Assembly: GCF_001683795.1 (NCBI RefSeq)
Contig: NZ_LIGX01000038.1
Location: 1-64,000, forward strand
From: Neoakkermansia glycaniphila
GTDB lineage: Bacteria > Verrucomicrobiota > Verrucomicrobiia > Verrucomicrobiales > Akkermansiaceae
Length of the DNA stretch: 64,000 nucleotides
Reading direction: 5' to 3'
Shown here: piece after piece, positions 9,765 through 18,386 of the stretch
Layout: each line of letters starts with the position of its first letter
Numbering within the stretch: the first letter of the stretch is position 1
Position numbers and translations under genes: made by a program
The notes under the pieces: generated by a model
What the model was told of the DNA's origin: nothing
Databases searched by the model: none
Seen by the model: only the letters and a program-made list of their open reading frames with translations

Positions 9765-11174
9765 ATGAAAATGATGATGAATCGCCTGTTTGGCATGGCT
9801 GTGTTGTCCGGTTTAGCCGGGTGTATGGCTTTGCTGCCTTCGGTTGCCGAGGCGAACGGCGGCGGTTATACGCGCGGCTCGGCGTACGGCGATATTCTGC
9901 CCTTCGAGATGGAAGAGATCGGACAGGTGGCGATGCTGGAGGAAGACCTGCAAATCGACCTCTGGACGAGCTATGCCGATGTGAAGGTGACGTACAAAAT
10001 GAAGAATACGCAGAACCGCCCGGTGAAGGTGCGGTTCGGCTTCCCCATCGAATATACGAGGCTTGCGGAAGAGGAAAGCGTTCGGAATTACCGCGTGTCG
10101 GCGAGAGGCTCCGAAGTAGCGGCCCGGCGCGTCCGGCAGGATGTAAAGCCCGTGAAGCAGGAGGAACAGCCGTTCAAACCCGTGTCCGTACAGTCGACGT
10201 TCGCTCATCCGGATGATGAATTGGAGGGCATTGAATCATGGATGGTTTCCGAGCTGGAATTTGCGCCCGGTGAAGAGCTGGATCTGACGATTTCCTGCCG
10301 TGTACCCCATCTTGAGATTCACAATTCCGTTTCGGACAATGTCGATTCATACAAAACGATCGCCTACCGCCTGTCTTCGGCAGCGGTGTGGAACGGGCCC
10401 ATCCGCAAGGGCAAAATCACGATCATGCCGCGTTCCGTCGAAGCGGACGAGGTATTGGTGAAGGCTCCGGCGAACCGTTTCAAACGCGAAGGCGATGCCT
10501 GGGTGTGGTCATTCGAGAATCTGGAGCCGACTCTGGCGGACGATCTTTCGATTGCCGTGGAACCGGATACGCAGGAGCTCGGGTCTACTGTTGTTGAATC
10601 GCCGGATTCGCCGCAATATTCGTCTCTGGCAAATCGCGTGCAGAAACGCGGGAGCATCTGGATGCGTGGCTTGCCGGCCGAAGGCATGAAGGTGACGGCT
10701 TCTTCCGAACAGCCTGCCTTGCCGCCGTCCGCAGAAGGATTGCCCCGCGAGTTCAAGGCGGCGGGCGTCTTGTGGGACGGCACCGGGGAACGCCGCGTAT
10801 GGGGTGAAGGAGCAGCTGGAGACGGCACGGGCGAGAGCATCACGTTCACGCTGCCTGCACCGGTGAAGCTGGCGGGCTTCCACCTCGTACCGGGATGCCG
10901 CGATCTGGACGACAAACCGGGATTGAAGGAGTACGGCAGCGTGGCGGAAATGGAAGTCATCGTTAATGAGACATGGAAAAAGACCGTCGTTTTCCAGCCC
11001 GACAATTTGTCTGGTCGTTGGGTGTCGCTGGTGCAATGCCCGGAGGAAGCGAAGACGGTGCGTATGGTAATTCGAAAAGTGTATCCGGGCACGAAACATG
11101 ATGTGACCTGCATTTCGGATGTGAGTTTCTACACGCTTCTGAACAAGGAACCGAAGATCGATCCTTGCCGTTGA
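9765..11174 (+). CDS. Secreted protein of a five-copy tandem family, copy 4
   Basis: A 469-residue paralogue. The N-terminus is MKMMMNRLFGMAVLSGLAGC followed by MALLPSVAEA and NGGGYTRG. LAGC fits a lipobox, yet AEA before the conserved NGGG also fits signal peptidase I, so it may be a lipoprotein or a secreted protein. Family motifs are complete: ILPFEMEEIGQVAMLEEDL, VRFGFPIE, WMVSELEFAPGEEL, AYRLSSAAVWNGPIRKGK, FENLEPTLADD, then the discoidin-like C-terminus GESITFTLPAPVKLAGFH ending YPGTKHDVTCISDVSFY, the copy most like the NADase-type glycan-binding pattern. The first 88 codons are almost identical in DNA to copy 5. A central loop of about 60 residues is unique to it. Confidence 0.75.
   Translation: MKMMMNRLFGMAVLSGLAGCMALLPSVAEANGGGYTRGSAYGDILPFEMEEIGQVAMLEEDLQIDLWTSYADVKVTYKMKNTQNRPVKVRFGFPIEYTRLAEEESVRNYRVSARGSEVAARRVRQDVKPVKQEEQPFKPVSVQSTFAHPDDELEGIESWMVSELEFAPGEELDLTISCRVPHLEIHNSVSDNVDSYKTIAYRLSSAAVWNGPIRKGKITIMPRSVEADEVLVKAPANRFKREGDAWVWSFENLEPTLADDLSIAVEPDTQELGSTVVESPDSPQYSSLANRVQKRGSIWMRGLPAEGMKVTASSEQPALPPSAEGLPREFKAAGVLWDGTGERRVWGEGAAGDGTGESITFTLPAPVKLAGFHLVPGCRDLDDKPGLKEYGSVAEMEVIVNETWKKTVVFQPDNLSGRWVSLVQCPEEAKTVRMVIRKVYPGTKHDVTCISDVSFYTLLNKEPKIDPCR
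9783..10048 (+). repeat. Near-identical 5' segment shared by copies 4 and 5 (first member)
   Basis: About 265 bp from the signal-peptide codons through the VRFGFPIE codons match 11229-11494 with only scattered, mostly third-position changes. Downstream the two genes diverge sharply. This is much closer than the rest of the pair and points to gene conversion or a recent partial duplication. Confidence 0.7.
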
Positions 11175-11204
11175 TTCGAGAGATTTCTCATTATACCATT
11201 CATC

Positions 11205-12638
11205 ATGAAAACGAAAGTAAGCCATCTATTCGGCATGGCCGTGTTGTCCGGTTTAGCCGGGTGTATGGCCTTGCTGCCCTCGTTGGCCGAGGCGAACGGC
11301 GGCGGGTATACGCGCGGCTCGGCGTACGGCGATATTCTTCCGTTCGAGATGGAAGAGATCGGGCAGGTGGCGATGCTGGAGGAAGACCTGCAAATCGACC
11401 TCTGGACGAGCTATGCCGATGTGAAGGTGACGTACAAAATGAAGAATACGCAAGACCGCCCCGTGAAGGTGCGGTTCGGTTTCCCTATTGAGGCGGAGAT
11501 GTTGCCGTACGATAGTTCCAAAGAGAATCACCGGAAAAGCACTGCGCCGCGGCGGTACAGGGTGGAGGCTCGCGGGCAGGAAGTTCCGTTCCGTCAGGTC
11601 AGCCAGGCTGTGGCTCCGGATGAGGGCGGCGAGAATGTGATTGCGGCATGGATGGTTTCCGAGCTGGAGTTTGCACCCGGCGAGGAGTTGACTCTTTCCA
11701 TCGACTGCCGGGTCAATCATCTGGTGCGTGTGTCGTATGTGTCCGATGAATCCGTCGAACGCCGGGAGATGGTGTACCGCCTGTCTTCGGCGGCGGTGTG
11801 GAGCGGCCCCATCCGCAAGGGGAAAATCACGGTGAGGCCGCGTTCTGTGGAAGCGGACGAGGTGAGTATGGGCACGCCCGCCAACCGGTTCAAACGCGAG
11901 GGCGATACGTGGGTTTGGTCGTTCGAGGATTTGGAGCCGACTCTGGCGGATGATATTCGCATTGCCGTCGAACCTGTCGAGGAGACGTGGCGTTCCGTGG
12001 TGACGGATCAGAAAGATTATTTTGAAAGAAATGCGGATTTGAGAAACTTTGTGGTGCATCGCGGCACTGTCTGGATGCGCGGAATGAGCCCCTGTGAGAT
12101 CGATCTCGAAGCTTCCTCGACGAGCAAGCCGCTGCCTGCCGTGAAGGGTGAAGATGCACCGTGCGGATTCGATGCCGGGAGTCTTCCGGTCGAATCCATG
12201 GATTGGGATACCCGCTATACATGGGGTGAAGGCGTGCCGGGGCCGGGGAGCGGCGAGTCTGTGACGGTGACGCTGAAAAAGCCCGAACGGCTGGCCGGTT
12301 TCAGGATCGTGCCCGGCTATGTCGATCATTATGGGGTTTGCATGAAGGACAAAATGCCGGCAGACTCATCGGATGCATCCCACGCTTCTTCGGATTTCAA
12401 CAGCGTGACGGAGATGGAAGTGGTGGTGAACGGCTCGTGGAAGAAGACGGTGGTGTTCGAACCGGGCCTGCAGGAAGACGCATGGGTTTCTCTGGCTTCC
12501 TTCAAGGGCAAGGTGAAGACGCTCCAGCTGATTATCCGCAGGATCGAACCGGGTACGAAGCATGATATCACCTGCCTGTCGCGCCTGATGCTGTACAGGC
12601 TGCTGGCGAAGGAGCCGAAGATCGACCCCAGCCGCTGA
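11205..12638 (+). CDS. Secreted protein of a five-copy tandem family, copy 5
   Basis: A 477-residue paralogue, last of the array, 30 bp after copy 4. The N-terminus (MKTKVSHLFGMAVLSGLAGC then MALLPSLAEA, NGGGYTRGSAYG) is nearly the same as copy 4, with the same ambiguity between lipobox and signal peptidase I site. It keeps VRFGFPIEA, WMVSELEFAPGEEL, VYRLSSAAVWSGPIRKGK and FEDLEPTLADD. The discoidin-like C-terminus (GESVTVTLKKPERLAGFR to TKHDITCLSRLMLYR) carries an extra loop of about 20 residues after PGYVDHYG. It converges on the minus-strand DUF1566 gene with only 17 bp between the stop codons and no clear terminator. Unknown function. Confidence 0.75.
   Translation: MKTKVSHLFGMAVLSGLAGCMALLPSLAEANGGGYTRGSAYGDILPFEMEEIGQVAMLEEDLQIDLWTSYADVKVTYKMKNTQDRPVKVRFGFPIEAEMLPYDSSKENHRKSTAPRRYRVEARGQEVPFRQVSQAVAPDEGGENVIAAWMVSELEFAPGEELTLSIDCRVNHLVRVSYVSDESVERREMVYRLSSAAVWSGPIRKGKITVRPRSVEADEVSMGTPANRFKREGDTWVWSFEDLEPTLADDIRIAVEPVEETWRSVVTDQKDYFERNADLRNFVVHRGTVWMRGMSPCEIDLEASSTSKPLPAVKGEDAPCGFDAGSLPVESMDWDTRYTWGEGVPGPGSGESVTVTLKKPERLAGFRIVPGYVDHYGVCMKDKMPADSSDASHASSDFNSVTEMEVVVNGSWKKTVVFEPGLQEDAWVSLASFKGKVKTLQLIIRRIEPGTKHDITCLSRLMLYRLLAKEPKIDPSR
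11229..11494 (+). repeat. Near-identical 5' segment shared by copies 4 and 5 (second member)
   Basis: Partner of the segment at 9783-10048; direct orientation, about 1.45 kb apart. Recombination between them would fuse the start of copy 4 to the body of copy 5. Confidence 0.7.
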
Positions 12639-12655
12639 GGCGTGGGTGCGGCCTG

Positions 12656-13966
12656 TTACTTCTGCCGCACGGCGTAGCGGACGCAGCGGGCGTAGTTGTA
12701 CACCCGGCGTTCGTCGCCCTGCGGGCCGAGGTATTTCGGATAATCGGCGGCGTTGCCCGTTTTTGGATCGCTGCGCTGGCAGCCTGCGCCGTGTACGTCC
12801 TGCACGGTATCCTGTATTTTTCCGGTTGCTTCGCCGAAGGCGATGTACACGCCCGCATTGCCCTTCGGTCCGTCGAGATGCGTGGTCGAGGTCCAGAAGT
12901 ACGGGTAGTCCGGCGTGCCGTGCGGGCGGATGACCGTCGTTTTGAAGAGGGGGGAGATGGCGGCGGATTGCGTCGTTTGCGGAGCGCGCGAGTAGTCCGC
13001 GATGCTTTGGAGTTCCTTGGCGGTGGGGAGCCGCCAGTCGGCATGCCCGGCCAGCTTCAGGTTGAGGGCGTAGTTCATGGCGTCTTTCCAGTCCAGAGCC
13101 TTGCCGGAGTCGGCCTGTTGCCACATGAGCCCGGTGGCGTGGTCGGTGATGGTGCCGTCTCCGTTGTCCGTAAACTTGTTTTTGCCGTATGCGGTGTTGC
13201 CGCGCACGAAGCGGAAGTGCCACGGTTTTTCGGAGCGCATGCCCTCCGGCCTTTCCGGTCGCATGCCGGGGCGCTGGGGGCGCATGCCTCTGTCCGGGCC
13301 GGGACGGCCGGAACCGCGCGGTTTGACTCCGTAGCCCTTGATGCGGCCGTCGATGAAGTTGACTCCGAAGATGCTTTCGGATCCCGCTTTGGTCTTGCCG
13401 AGGCAGGGGGTGGCGGAGAGCGTTTGCGCGTCGATGATGCGCTCTCCCCTGGAGGAATCGCCGAAGGGTTGCTTGAAGTACCGGGTGTCGATGTAGATGG
13501 TGGAGGGGTCCGGGTTGGCGGTGTTCATGTGCGGGGTGGTGCCGGAGAAGAGGATCAGGGAATACAGTTCCTTGATGGTGGGCACGCGCCAGTCGTCGTA
13601 GCCCCCGAGGCGGCAGGTTTTGGCGGCTGCGGCTGCGTCGCCGGGTTTCATCTTGGCTCCCATGTCCTGTTGCCACATGAGGCCCGTGATGTTGTCGGTG
13701 ACGGTGCCGTCTCCGTTGTCCGTGTAGGACGGTTTGTTGTACGGGAGGGCGGCGTCCTGCCGGTAGCAGGCGGAGGTTTTGGCCGGTTGCGGGATGGGCC
13801 CCTGCTCATCGTAGAAGGTGGAGACTCCGGTATGGACGATGGGGTAGGAGAGGGCGGGCCGCTGTGCCGCTGCGGGTTTGGCGGCGGCGGGAACCGGGGA
13901 GGGTTCGGCGGCGGCAAGCGGCAGGGCGAAGAGGATGGCGGGGATGGCTGCGGTGATGGCGGTCAT
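12656..13966 (-). CDS. Secreted protein with two DUF1566 (Lcl C-terminal-like) domains
   Basis: A 436-residue protein with a signal peptide (MTAITAAIPAILFALPLAAA) and an Ala/Pro-rich linker to about residue 40. Two copies of the DUF1566 pattern follow. The first starts YTDNGDGTVTDNITGLMWQQ near residue 80, then YDDWRVPTIKELYSL. The second starts FTDNGDGTITDHATGLMWQQ near residue 265, then HADWRLPTAKELQSI and YFWTSTTH. DUF1566 domains occur in secreted and surface proteins and resemble the C-type-lectin-like fold; no enzymatic function is established. Between the repeats is an Arg/Pro/Gly-rich segment (GRPGPDRGMRPQRPGMRPER). It lies 21 bp downstream of the sulfatase on the same strand, so the two are probably co-transcribed. 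Confidence 0.75.
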   Translation of the reverse strand: MTAITAAIPAILFALPLAAAEPSPVPAAAKPAAAQRPALSYPIVHTGVSTFYDEQGPIPQPAKTSACYRQDAALPYNKPSYTDNGDGTVTDNITGLMWQQDMGAKMKPGDAAAAAKTCRLGGYDDWRVPTIKELYSLILFSGTTPHMNTANPDPSTIYIDTRYFKQPFGDSSRGERIIDAQTLSATPCLGKTKAGSESIFGVNFIDGRIKGYGVKPRGSGRPGPDRGMRPQRPGMRPERPEGMRSEKPWHFRFVRGNTAYGKNKFTDNGDGTITDHATGLMWQQADSGKALDWKDAMNYALNLKLAGHADWRLPTAKELQSIADYSRAPQTTQSAAISPLFKTTVIRPHGTPDYPYFWTSTTHLDGPKGNAGVYIAFGEATGKIQDTVQDVHGAGCQRSDPKTGNAADYPKYLGPQGDERRVYNYARCVRYAVRQK

Positions 13967-13987
13967 GGGAGTGGCTTGTGAGGTGGG

Positions 13988-15394
13988 TTATTCGCCGTCA
14001 TGGGCGGAAGAGGTTTCGCGGGCGGCACGTTGCTTCCAGGCATCCCGGGGTGAGGCAGGATCATACTGTCTGACTCCGGGCTGGCTGGTGGGCGCCCATG
14101 CGGTTTTTTTGTTGAGGCGGTTCCAGCGGGTGAAGTCGGCGGCGAGGGAGGCGGCCAGCTCCTTGTGCCGGGGAAGGAGATCGGTTGTTTCGTTCGGATC
14201 GGTTTTGAGGTCGAAGAGCAGCGCGGGTTGTTCGTCGATGAGGAGGAGTTTTGCATCTCCCCGGCGGATGGCTCCGATGCGGCCTTGCCGCCAGTAGAGT
14301 GTGCGCGGTTGTGGGGCGGCTGCCTCGCCGCGCCAATGGGGCAGCAGGCTGATGCCGTCCTGTGCGCCGTGGAGGGATGAGGGCGGTACCCCGGCTGCTG
14401 CGAGGACGGTGGCGGCTATGTCCAGCGAGGAAACGGGCGATTGCTGAATGCCGGGTTGGCGGATGCCCTGCGGCCAGCGGACGAATGAAGCGACTTTGAT
14501 GCCTCCGTCGAACAGCGAGCCTTTGCGGTTGCGCAGGCCGCCGTTGTCGAAATTCCAGTAGGTTCCCGCTCCGTTGTCGTTGATGAACCACAGAATGGTA
14601 TTGTCGAGCTTGCCGCGCTGTTGCAGGGCTGTGGCGATGCGGGCGACTCCTTCGTCGAGGCTGGCCTGCATGGCGGCGAGGGTGCGCCGCTGGCCGTCCT
14701 CAATGGAGGAGAATCGGCTTTCCGTACCCGGCTTGGCCTGCATGGGGGAATGGGGGCAGTTGAAGGCGACGTAGAGGAAGAGAGGCTTGTTTTTCGGCTG
14801 GTTGCCGATGTAGTCGGCGGCGCGGGTGGAGATGGCATCCGTGATATATTCGCCGAGGGGTTCTTCCACGCCGTTCAGGGTCATGGCTTGTTGCTTCGGC
14901 CTGCGTCCGGCAGCCGGAAGATAGTCGTGGGAGCCGCCGAGGAAGCCGTAGAAGTGGCCGAACCCCCGTTCGTTCGGGGTCATGCCTTGTGCGGTGCCGA
15001 GGTGCCATTTGCCGAAGGCGGCGGTCGTGTATCCGGCTTGTTGCAGGTAATCCGCCAGCGTTTTTTCCGGCAGGGGAAGCCCTCCGGTGTCGCCGCGCCC
15101 CTGTGGCGGGTTGAATTCGTGGCCGATGCGGGCCGGATGGCGGCCTGTGAGAAGCCCGGCGCGGGACGGGCTGCATACCGAGGCGCAGACGTAGGCATTC
15201 CGGAAGACGATGCCCTGCGAGGCAAGCTTGTCGAGCGCGGGCGTTCGGAAATCCTTGCAGCCGTTGAACCCGAAATCGGAGTAGCCGCCGTCATCCGAGA
15301 CGATCAGCACGACATCGGGCCGTTTGTCCGGCTGCTCCGTGGCGGCCGATACGGTTCCCGAAGCGAACCATGCAAGAGCGAGGAGAAGGCGCAT
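13988..15394 (-). CDS. Secreted sulfatase, Cys-type (formylglycine-dependent)
   Basis: A 468-residue protein. ATG 15394 gives the signal peptide MRLLLALAWFASGTVSA; the longer frame adds an implausible head. The alkaline-phosphatase-like sulfatase fold is clear: PDVVLIVSDDGGYSDFG with metal-binding Asp pair near 34-35, then CSPSRAGLLTGR at about 74-85, where Cys74 fits the C-x-P-S-R site oxidised to formylglycine by a maturase. GKWHLG near residue 142 and a FINDNGA metal site follow. Such enzymes remove sulfate esters from mucin or glycosaminoglycan sugars in the periplasm. The anaerobic maturase is not in the window. With the fucosidase and esterases this points to mucin-glycan degradation; the exact sulfated substrate is not readable from sequence. 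Confidence 0.9.
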   Translation of the reverse strand: MRLLLALAWFASGTVSAATEQPDKRPDVVLIVSDDGGYSDFGFNGCKDFRTPALDKLASQGIVFRNAYVCASVCSPSRAGLLTGRHPARIGHEFNPPQGRGDTGGLPLPEKTLADYLQQAGYTTAAFGKWHLGTAQGMTPNERGFGHFYGFLGGSHDYLPAAGRRPKQQAMTLNGVEEPLGEYITDAISTRAADYIGNQPKNKPLFLYVAFNCPHSPMQAKPGTESRFSSIEDGQRRTLAAMQASLDEGVARIATALQQRGKLDNTILWFINDNGAGTYWNFDNGGLRNRKGSLFDGGIKVASFVRWPQGIRQPGIQQSPVSSLDIAATVLAAAGVPPSSLHGAQDGISLLPHWRGEAAAPQPRTLYWRQGRIGAIRRGDAKLLLIDEQPALLFDLKTDPNETTDLLPRHKELAASLAADFTRWNRLNKKTAWAPTSQPGVRQYDPASPRDAWKQRAARETSSAHDGE

Positions 15395-15548
15395 ATATCC
15401 ATGTTGACCCCGCTTGTGCATGATAGTTGCAAAAAAATACAATGAAATGACATGCCATGAATGGAGCGTGTCTGTTTTTATGCGGCCAGAATGCCGGAGA
15501 CGAGTGGAATCCTACCCGTCGCGGTCGGAGCAGGGCATGAGGAGAACG

Positions 15549-16922
15549 TCAGTCCTGTTTGCCCTTTTCGCCTGATGAATGTTTGGACTCGGATCGTTTG
15601 AGCCCGCCTTGCAGTTGTTCGTCGAGCATGCGGGCGAGGGGGCGGACGTCGTAGGACGGGTTGTCCGCAATGAAGTAGGCTGCCGTGTTGCCCCGCATGA
15701 AGTAGACGGCTGATTTCTCGCTGCCTTCCACGAGGGCTCCTTCCCAGTTGAAACGGGGTTTGGTGCAGATGTCGAAGTCTCCGACCCATCCGGGCCGGAC
15801 GTTTATGTTGTCGATGGCTGCCCGCATGGTGAAGTCGCCGGGTTTCTCGACGATGCGGGGCGTTCCTCGCTCGTCGGCGTACATGTTCCAGGCGAAGAGG
15901 GTTTGCCGTGCATCGACGGGGTTGAAAGCGTGGTAGATGCAGTAGCGGATGGATGTTTTCTTGTCCTTGAGTGTGGCGGTCATCAGGTAGTTGCCGCCTT
16001 TGCGTGCGGTGAGTTGGAAGCCTTTTTGGATGAGTTCGGCAAGGAAGGGTTCGCAGCCGACGCCCGTGTTGATGTTGGGGATGGTGTTGCGTTCGGGGAG
16101 GGGTTCGAGCTTGAGGAGTTCTTCGATTCCTTTGCCGTAGTTGGCATTATCCCAGAAGACGTGGGCGAACTGTCGCGGTTCCTGCTCCTGCCGTTTGTTC
16201 CATTCCTGCGTGGCGCGCATGGGCAGGTGTTGTTCCCATGCTTCCCGGCATTCCTTTGCCCGTTTGTTGTGGAGCGCTTCGCGGCGGGTGAGTTCTTCGA
16301 GGTCGCGTTTGGGTTCGACCTTGCCGCTGGCGATGTCGAGGATAGTAGCACAGAATTTTTCCATTTCCTCGTTGGAGGGGTGCGGTATGGGTGTCGGCCA
16401 GACGGGGTCAATATCAAGAAGAGGTCTGCCGAAACCACCAAACCCACCTAAATATTGTTCGCCGTAAGATTTTATTATTAAACCATCATTACCACGAAAA
16501 TATTCGCCAAGGTAAAATCTTGTGGGTTTCGGTTGTTCTTGTTGATCGCATGGATCCAAAACTATAATGGCATTTCCTTTACGCATGACGATTGCCAATT
16601 TTTGCCGTTTATGTTCAATAAACTCGACGATGCGCTCATCCATTCGTGTGGCAAATAAGAGTTCAGGAGACGTATTACTCATTAATGAGAATCTGAAAAC
16701 GCTATTACCATTGATATCATAGATTTCTCCGAAATTGCCTACAATCCAGTTGCCAACAATACATCCATGCAACCGTTTATAATAATCGCGAGAAGGCCGC
16801 AAATCACCACGTTCACGCTTATTGTTGGGCCAAGGAATATCTTTCAGTTCTTTAATGGAGATGATTTCATCTGCACGTGTAAAAAACGTTAAAAAAATGG
16901 TTAATAGAAATATGGTTTTCAT
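15549..16922 (-). CDS. Secreted protein of unknown function, mosaic paralogue A
   Basis: A 457-residue protein, started at ATG 16922 (MKTIFLLTIFLTFFTRA signal peptide). No family recognised. The first 35 residues and residues from about 165 to the end are nearly identical to paralogue B at 16983-18362, including PSNEEMEKF, PRQFAHVFWDNANYGKGIEE, NTIPNINTGVGCEPFLAELI and RFNWEGALVEGSEKSAVYF. The middle (about residues 36-160) is only around half identical and its DNA (about 16440-16840) is visibly richer in A and T. The conserved half has no known catalytic motif. It is separated from B by 60 bp; both run toward the sulfatase. It may be a surface-exposed protein with a variable central region. 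Confidence 0.7.
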   Translation of the reverse strand: MKTIFLLTIFLTFFTRADEIISIKELKDIPWPNNKRERGDLRPSRDYYKRLHGCIVGNWIVGNFGEIYDINGNSVFRFSLMSNTSPELLFATRMDERIVEFIEHKRQKLAIVMRKGNAIIVLDPCDQQEQPKPTRFYLGEYFRGNDGLIIKSYGEQYLGGFGGFGRPLLDIDPVWPTPIPHPSNEEMEKFCATILDIASGKVEPKRDLEELTRREALHNKRAKECREAWEQHLPMRATQEWNKRQEQEPRQFAHVFWDNANYGKGIEELLKLEPLPERNTIPNINTGVGCEPFLAELIQKGFQLTARKGGNYLMTATLKDKKTSIRYCIYHAFNPVDARQTLFAWNMYADERGTPRIVEKPGDFTMRAAIDNINVRPGWVGDFDICTKPRFNWEGALVEGSEKSAVYFMRGNTAAYFIADNPSYDVRPLARMLDEQLQGGLKRSESKHSSGEKGKQD

Positions 16923-16982
16923 GTGTTGAAGGTATAGATAATAATCTCCTGTATACATGGAGACCCCGGCAGTCTGTTACTA

Positions 16983-18362
16983 TTACCGTTTGTCCGTGGG
17001 TGGTTTCGTGTGGTCGGCGGGTGTTTTGGCCGCTTGCTCCACTCCCTTCTTCAACTGCTCGTCAAGCATGCGGGCGAGGGGACGGACGTCGTAGGACGGG
17101 TTGTCTGCGATGAAGTAGGCTGCCGTGTTGCCCCTCATGAAATAGACGGCCGATTTCTCGCTGCCTTCCACGAGGCTGCCTTCCCAGTTGAAGCGCGGTT
17201 TGGTGCAGAGGTCGAAGTCTCCGACCCATCCGGGCCGGACGTTCATGTTGTCGATGGCCGCCTGCATGGTGAAGTCGCCGGGTTTCTCGACGATGCGGGG
17301 TGTGCCTCGTTCATCCGCATACATGTTCCAGGCGAAGAGTGTTTGCCGTGCTTCAGTGGGGTTGAAGGCGTGGTAGATGCAGTAGCGGATGGATGTTTTC
17401 TTGTCTTTGAGTGTAGCGGTCATCAGGTAGTTGCCGCCTTTGCGAGCGGTGAGCTGGAAGCCTTTTTGGATGAGTTCGGCAAGGAAGGGTTCGCAGCCGA
17501 CGCCCGTGTTGATGTTGGGGATGGTGTTGCGTTCGGGGAGCGGTTCGAGCTTGAGGAGCTGTTCGATTCCTTTGCCGTAGTTGGCGTTGTCCCAGAAGAT
17601 GGGGGCAAATTGTCGCGGTTCCTGTTCCTGCCGTTTGTTCCATTCCTGCGTGGCGCGCATGGGCAGGTGTTGTTCTTTCTCTTCCCGGTATTCCTTCGCT
17701 CGTTTGTTGTAAAGGGCTTCACGGCGGGCGAGTTCTTCGAGGTCGCGTTTGGGTTCGACCTTGCCGCTGGCGATGTCGAGGATGGCGGCGCAGATTTTTT
17801 CCATTTCCTCGTTGGAGGGGCGTGGGATGGGTGTCGGCCAGTAGGGGTCGAGATCGAGGAGCGGGCGGCCTCCACTCCCGAATGGACCTAGAGGCTGCTG
17901 TCCATACGCTTTGATCTGGACACCGTAATTCCCGCGATAATATTCTGAAAGATAGAATTTGGTGGGCTTTGGTTGCTCTTGTTTGTCCGTAGGATCAAGA
18001 ACGACGATAACATCACCTTTTCGGATGACTTGCGCCAAATCCTGTCGAGTGCACCCCAAGGAATGGGTAATACGCTGATACATTCTTGTCGCAAACAAGA
18101 TTTCAGGAGATGGATTTTTCATCAACGACCATTTAAAAATACAGTTGCCTTCTACATCGTATGCGGCATCTCGAGCATTGATAATCAATGCTCCAATCTT
18201 AGCGCCATGAAGCCTTTTTTGGCATTGAGGATCAGCTCTTAAATCGCCGGGTTCCGATTTATCATTCGGCCAAGGAATATCTTTCAGTTCTTTAATGGAG
18301 ATGATTTCATCTGCATGCGTAAAAAACGTTAAAAAAATGGTTAATAGAAATATGGTTTTCAT
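16983..18362 (-). CDS. Secreted protein of unknown function, mosaic paralogue B
   Basis: A 459-residue paralogue of A with the same signal peptide (MKTIFLLTIFLTFFTHA) and a near-identical C-terminal 300 residues (PSNEEMEKI, PRQFAPIFWDNANYGKGIEQ, RFNWEGSLVEGSEKSAVYF). Its middle section differs (for example ALIINARDAAYDVEGNCIFK) but keeps a common frame: SPEILFATRM, QEQPKPTKFYLSEYYRGN, GRPLLDLDP. The end differs (EQAAKTPADHTKPPTDKR). It starts 24 bp from the stop of the 919-residue secreted protein upstream, so that gene, B, A and possibly the sulfatase could be one leftward transcript. Function unknown. Confidence 0.7.
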   Translation of the reverse strand: MKTIFLLTIFLTFFTHADEIISIKELKDIPWPNDKSEPGDLRADPQCQKRLHGAKIGALIINARDAAYDVEGNCIFKWSLMKNPSPEILFATRMYQRITHSLGCTRQDLAQVIRKGDVIVVLDPTDKQEQPKPTKFYLSEYYRGNYGVQIKAYGQQPLGPFGSGGRPLLDLDPYWPTPIPRPSNEEMEKICAAILDIASGKVEPKRDLEELARREALYNKRAKEYREEKEQHLPMRATQEWNKRQEQEPRQFAPIFWDNANYGKGIEQLLKLEPLPERNTIPNINTGVGCEPFLAELIQKGFQLTARKGGNYLMTATLKDKKTSIRYCIYHAFNPTEARQTLFAWNMYADERGTPRIVEKPGDFTMQAAIDNMNVRPGWVGDFDLCTKPRFNWEGSLVEGSEKSAVYFMRGNTAAYFIADNPSYDVRPLARMLDEQLKKGVEQAAKTPADHTKPPTDKR

Positions 18363-18386
18363 ATGATTGATATATAGTGAAATTGC

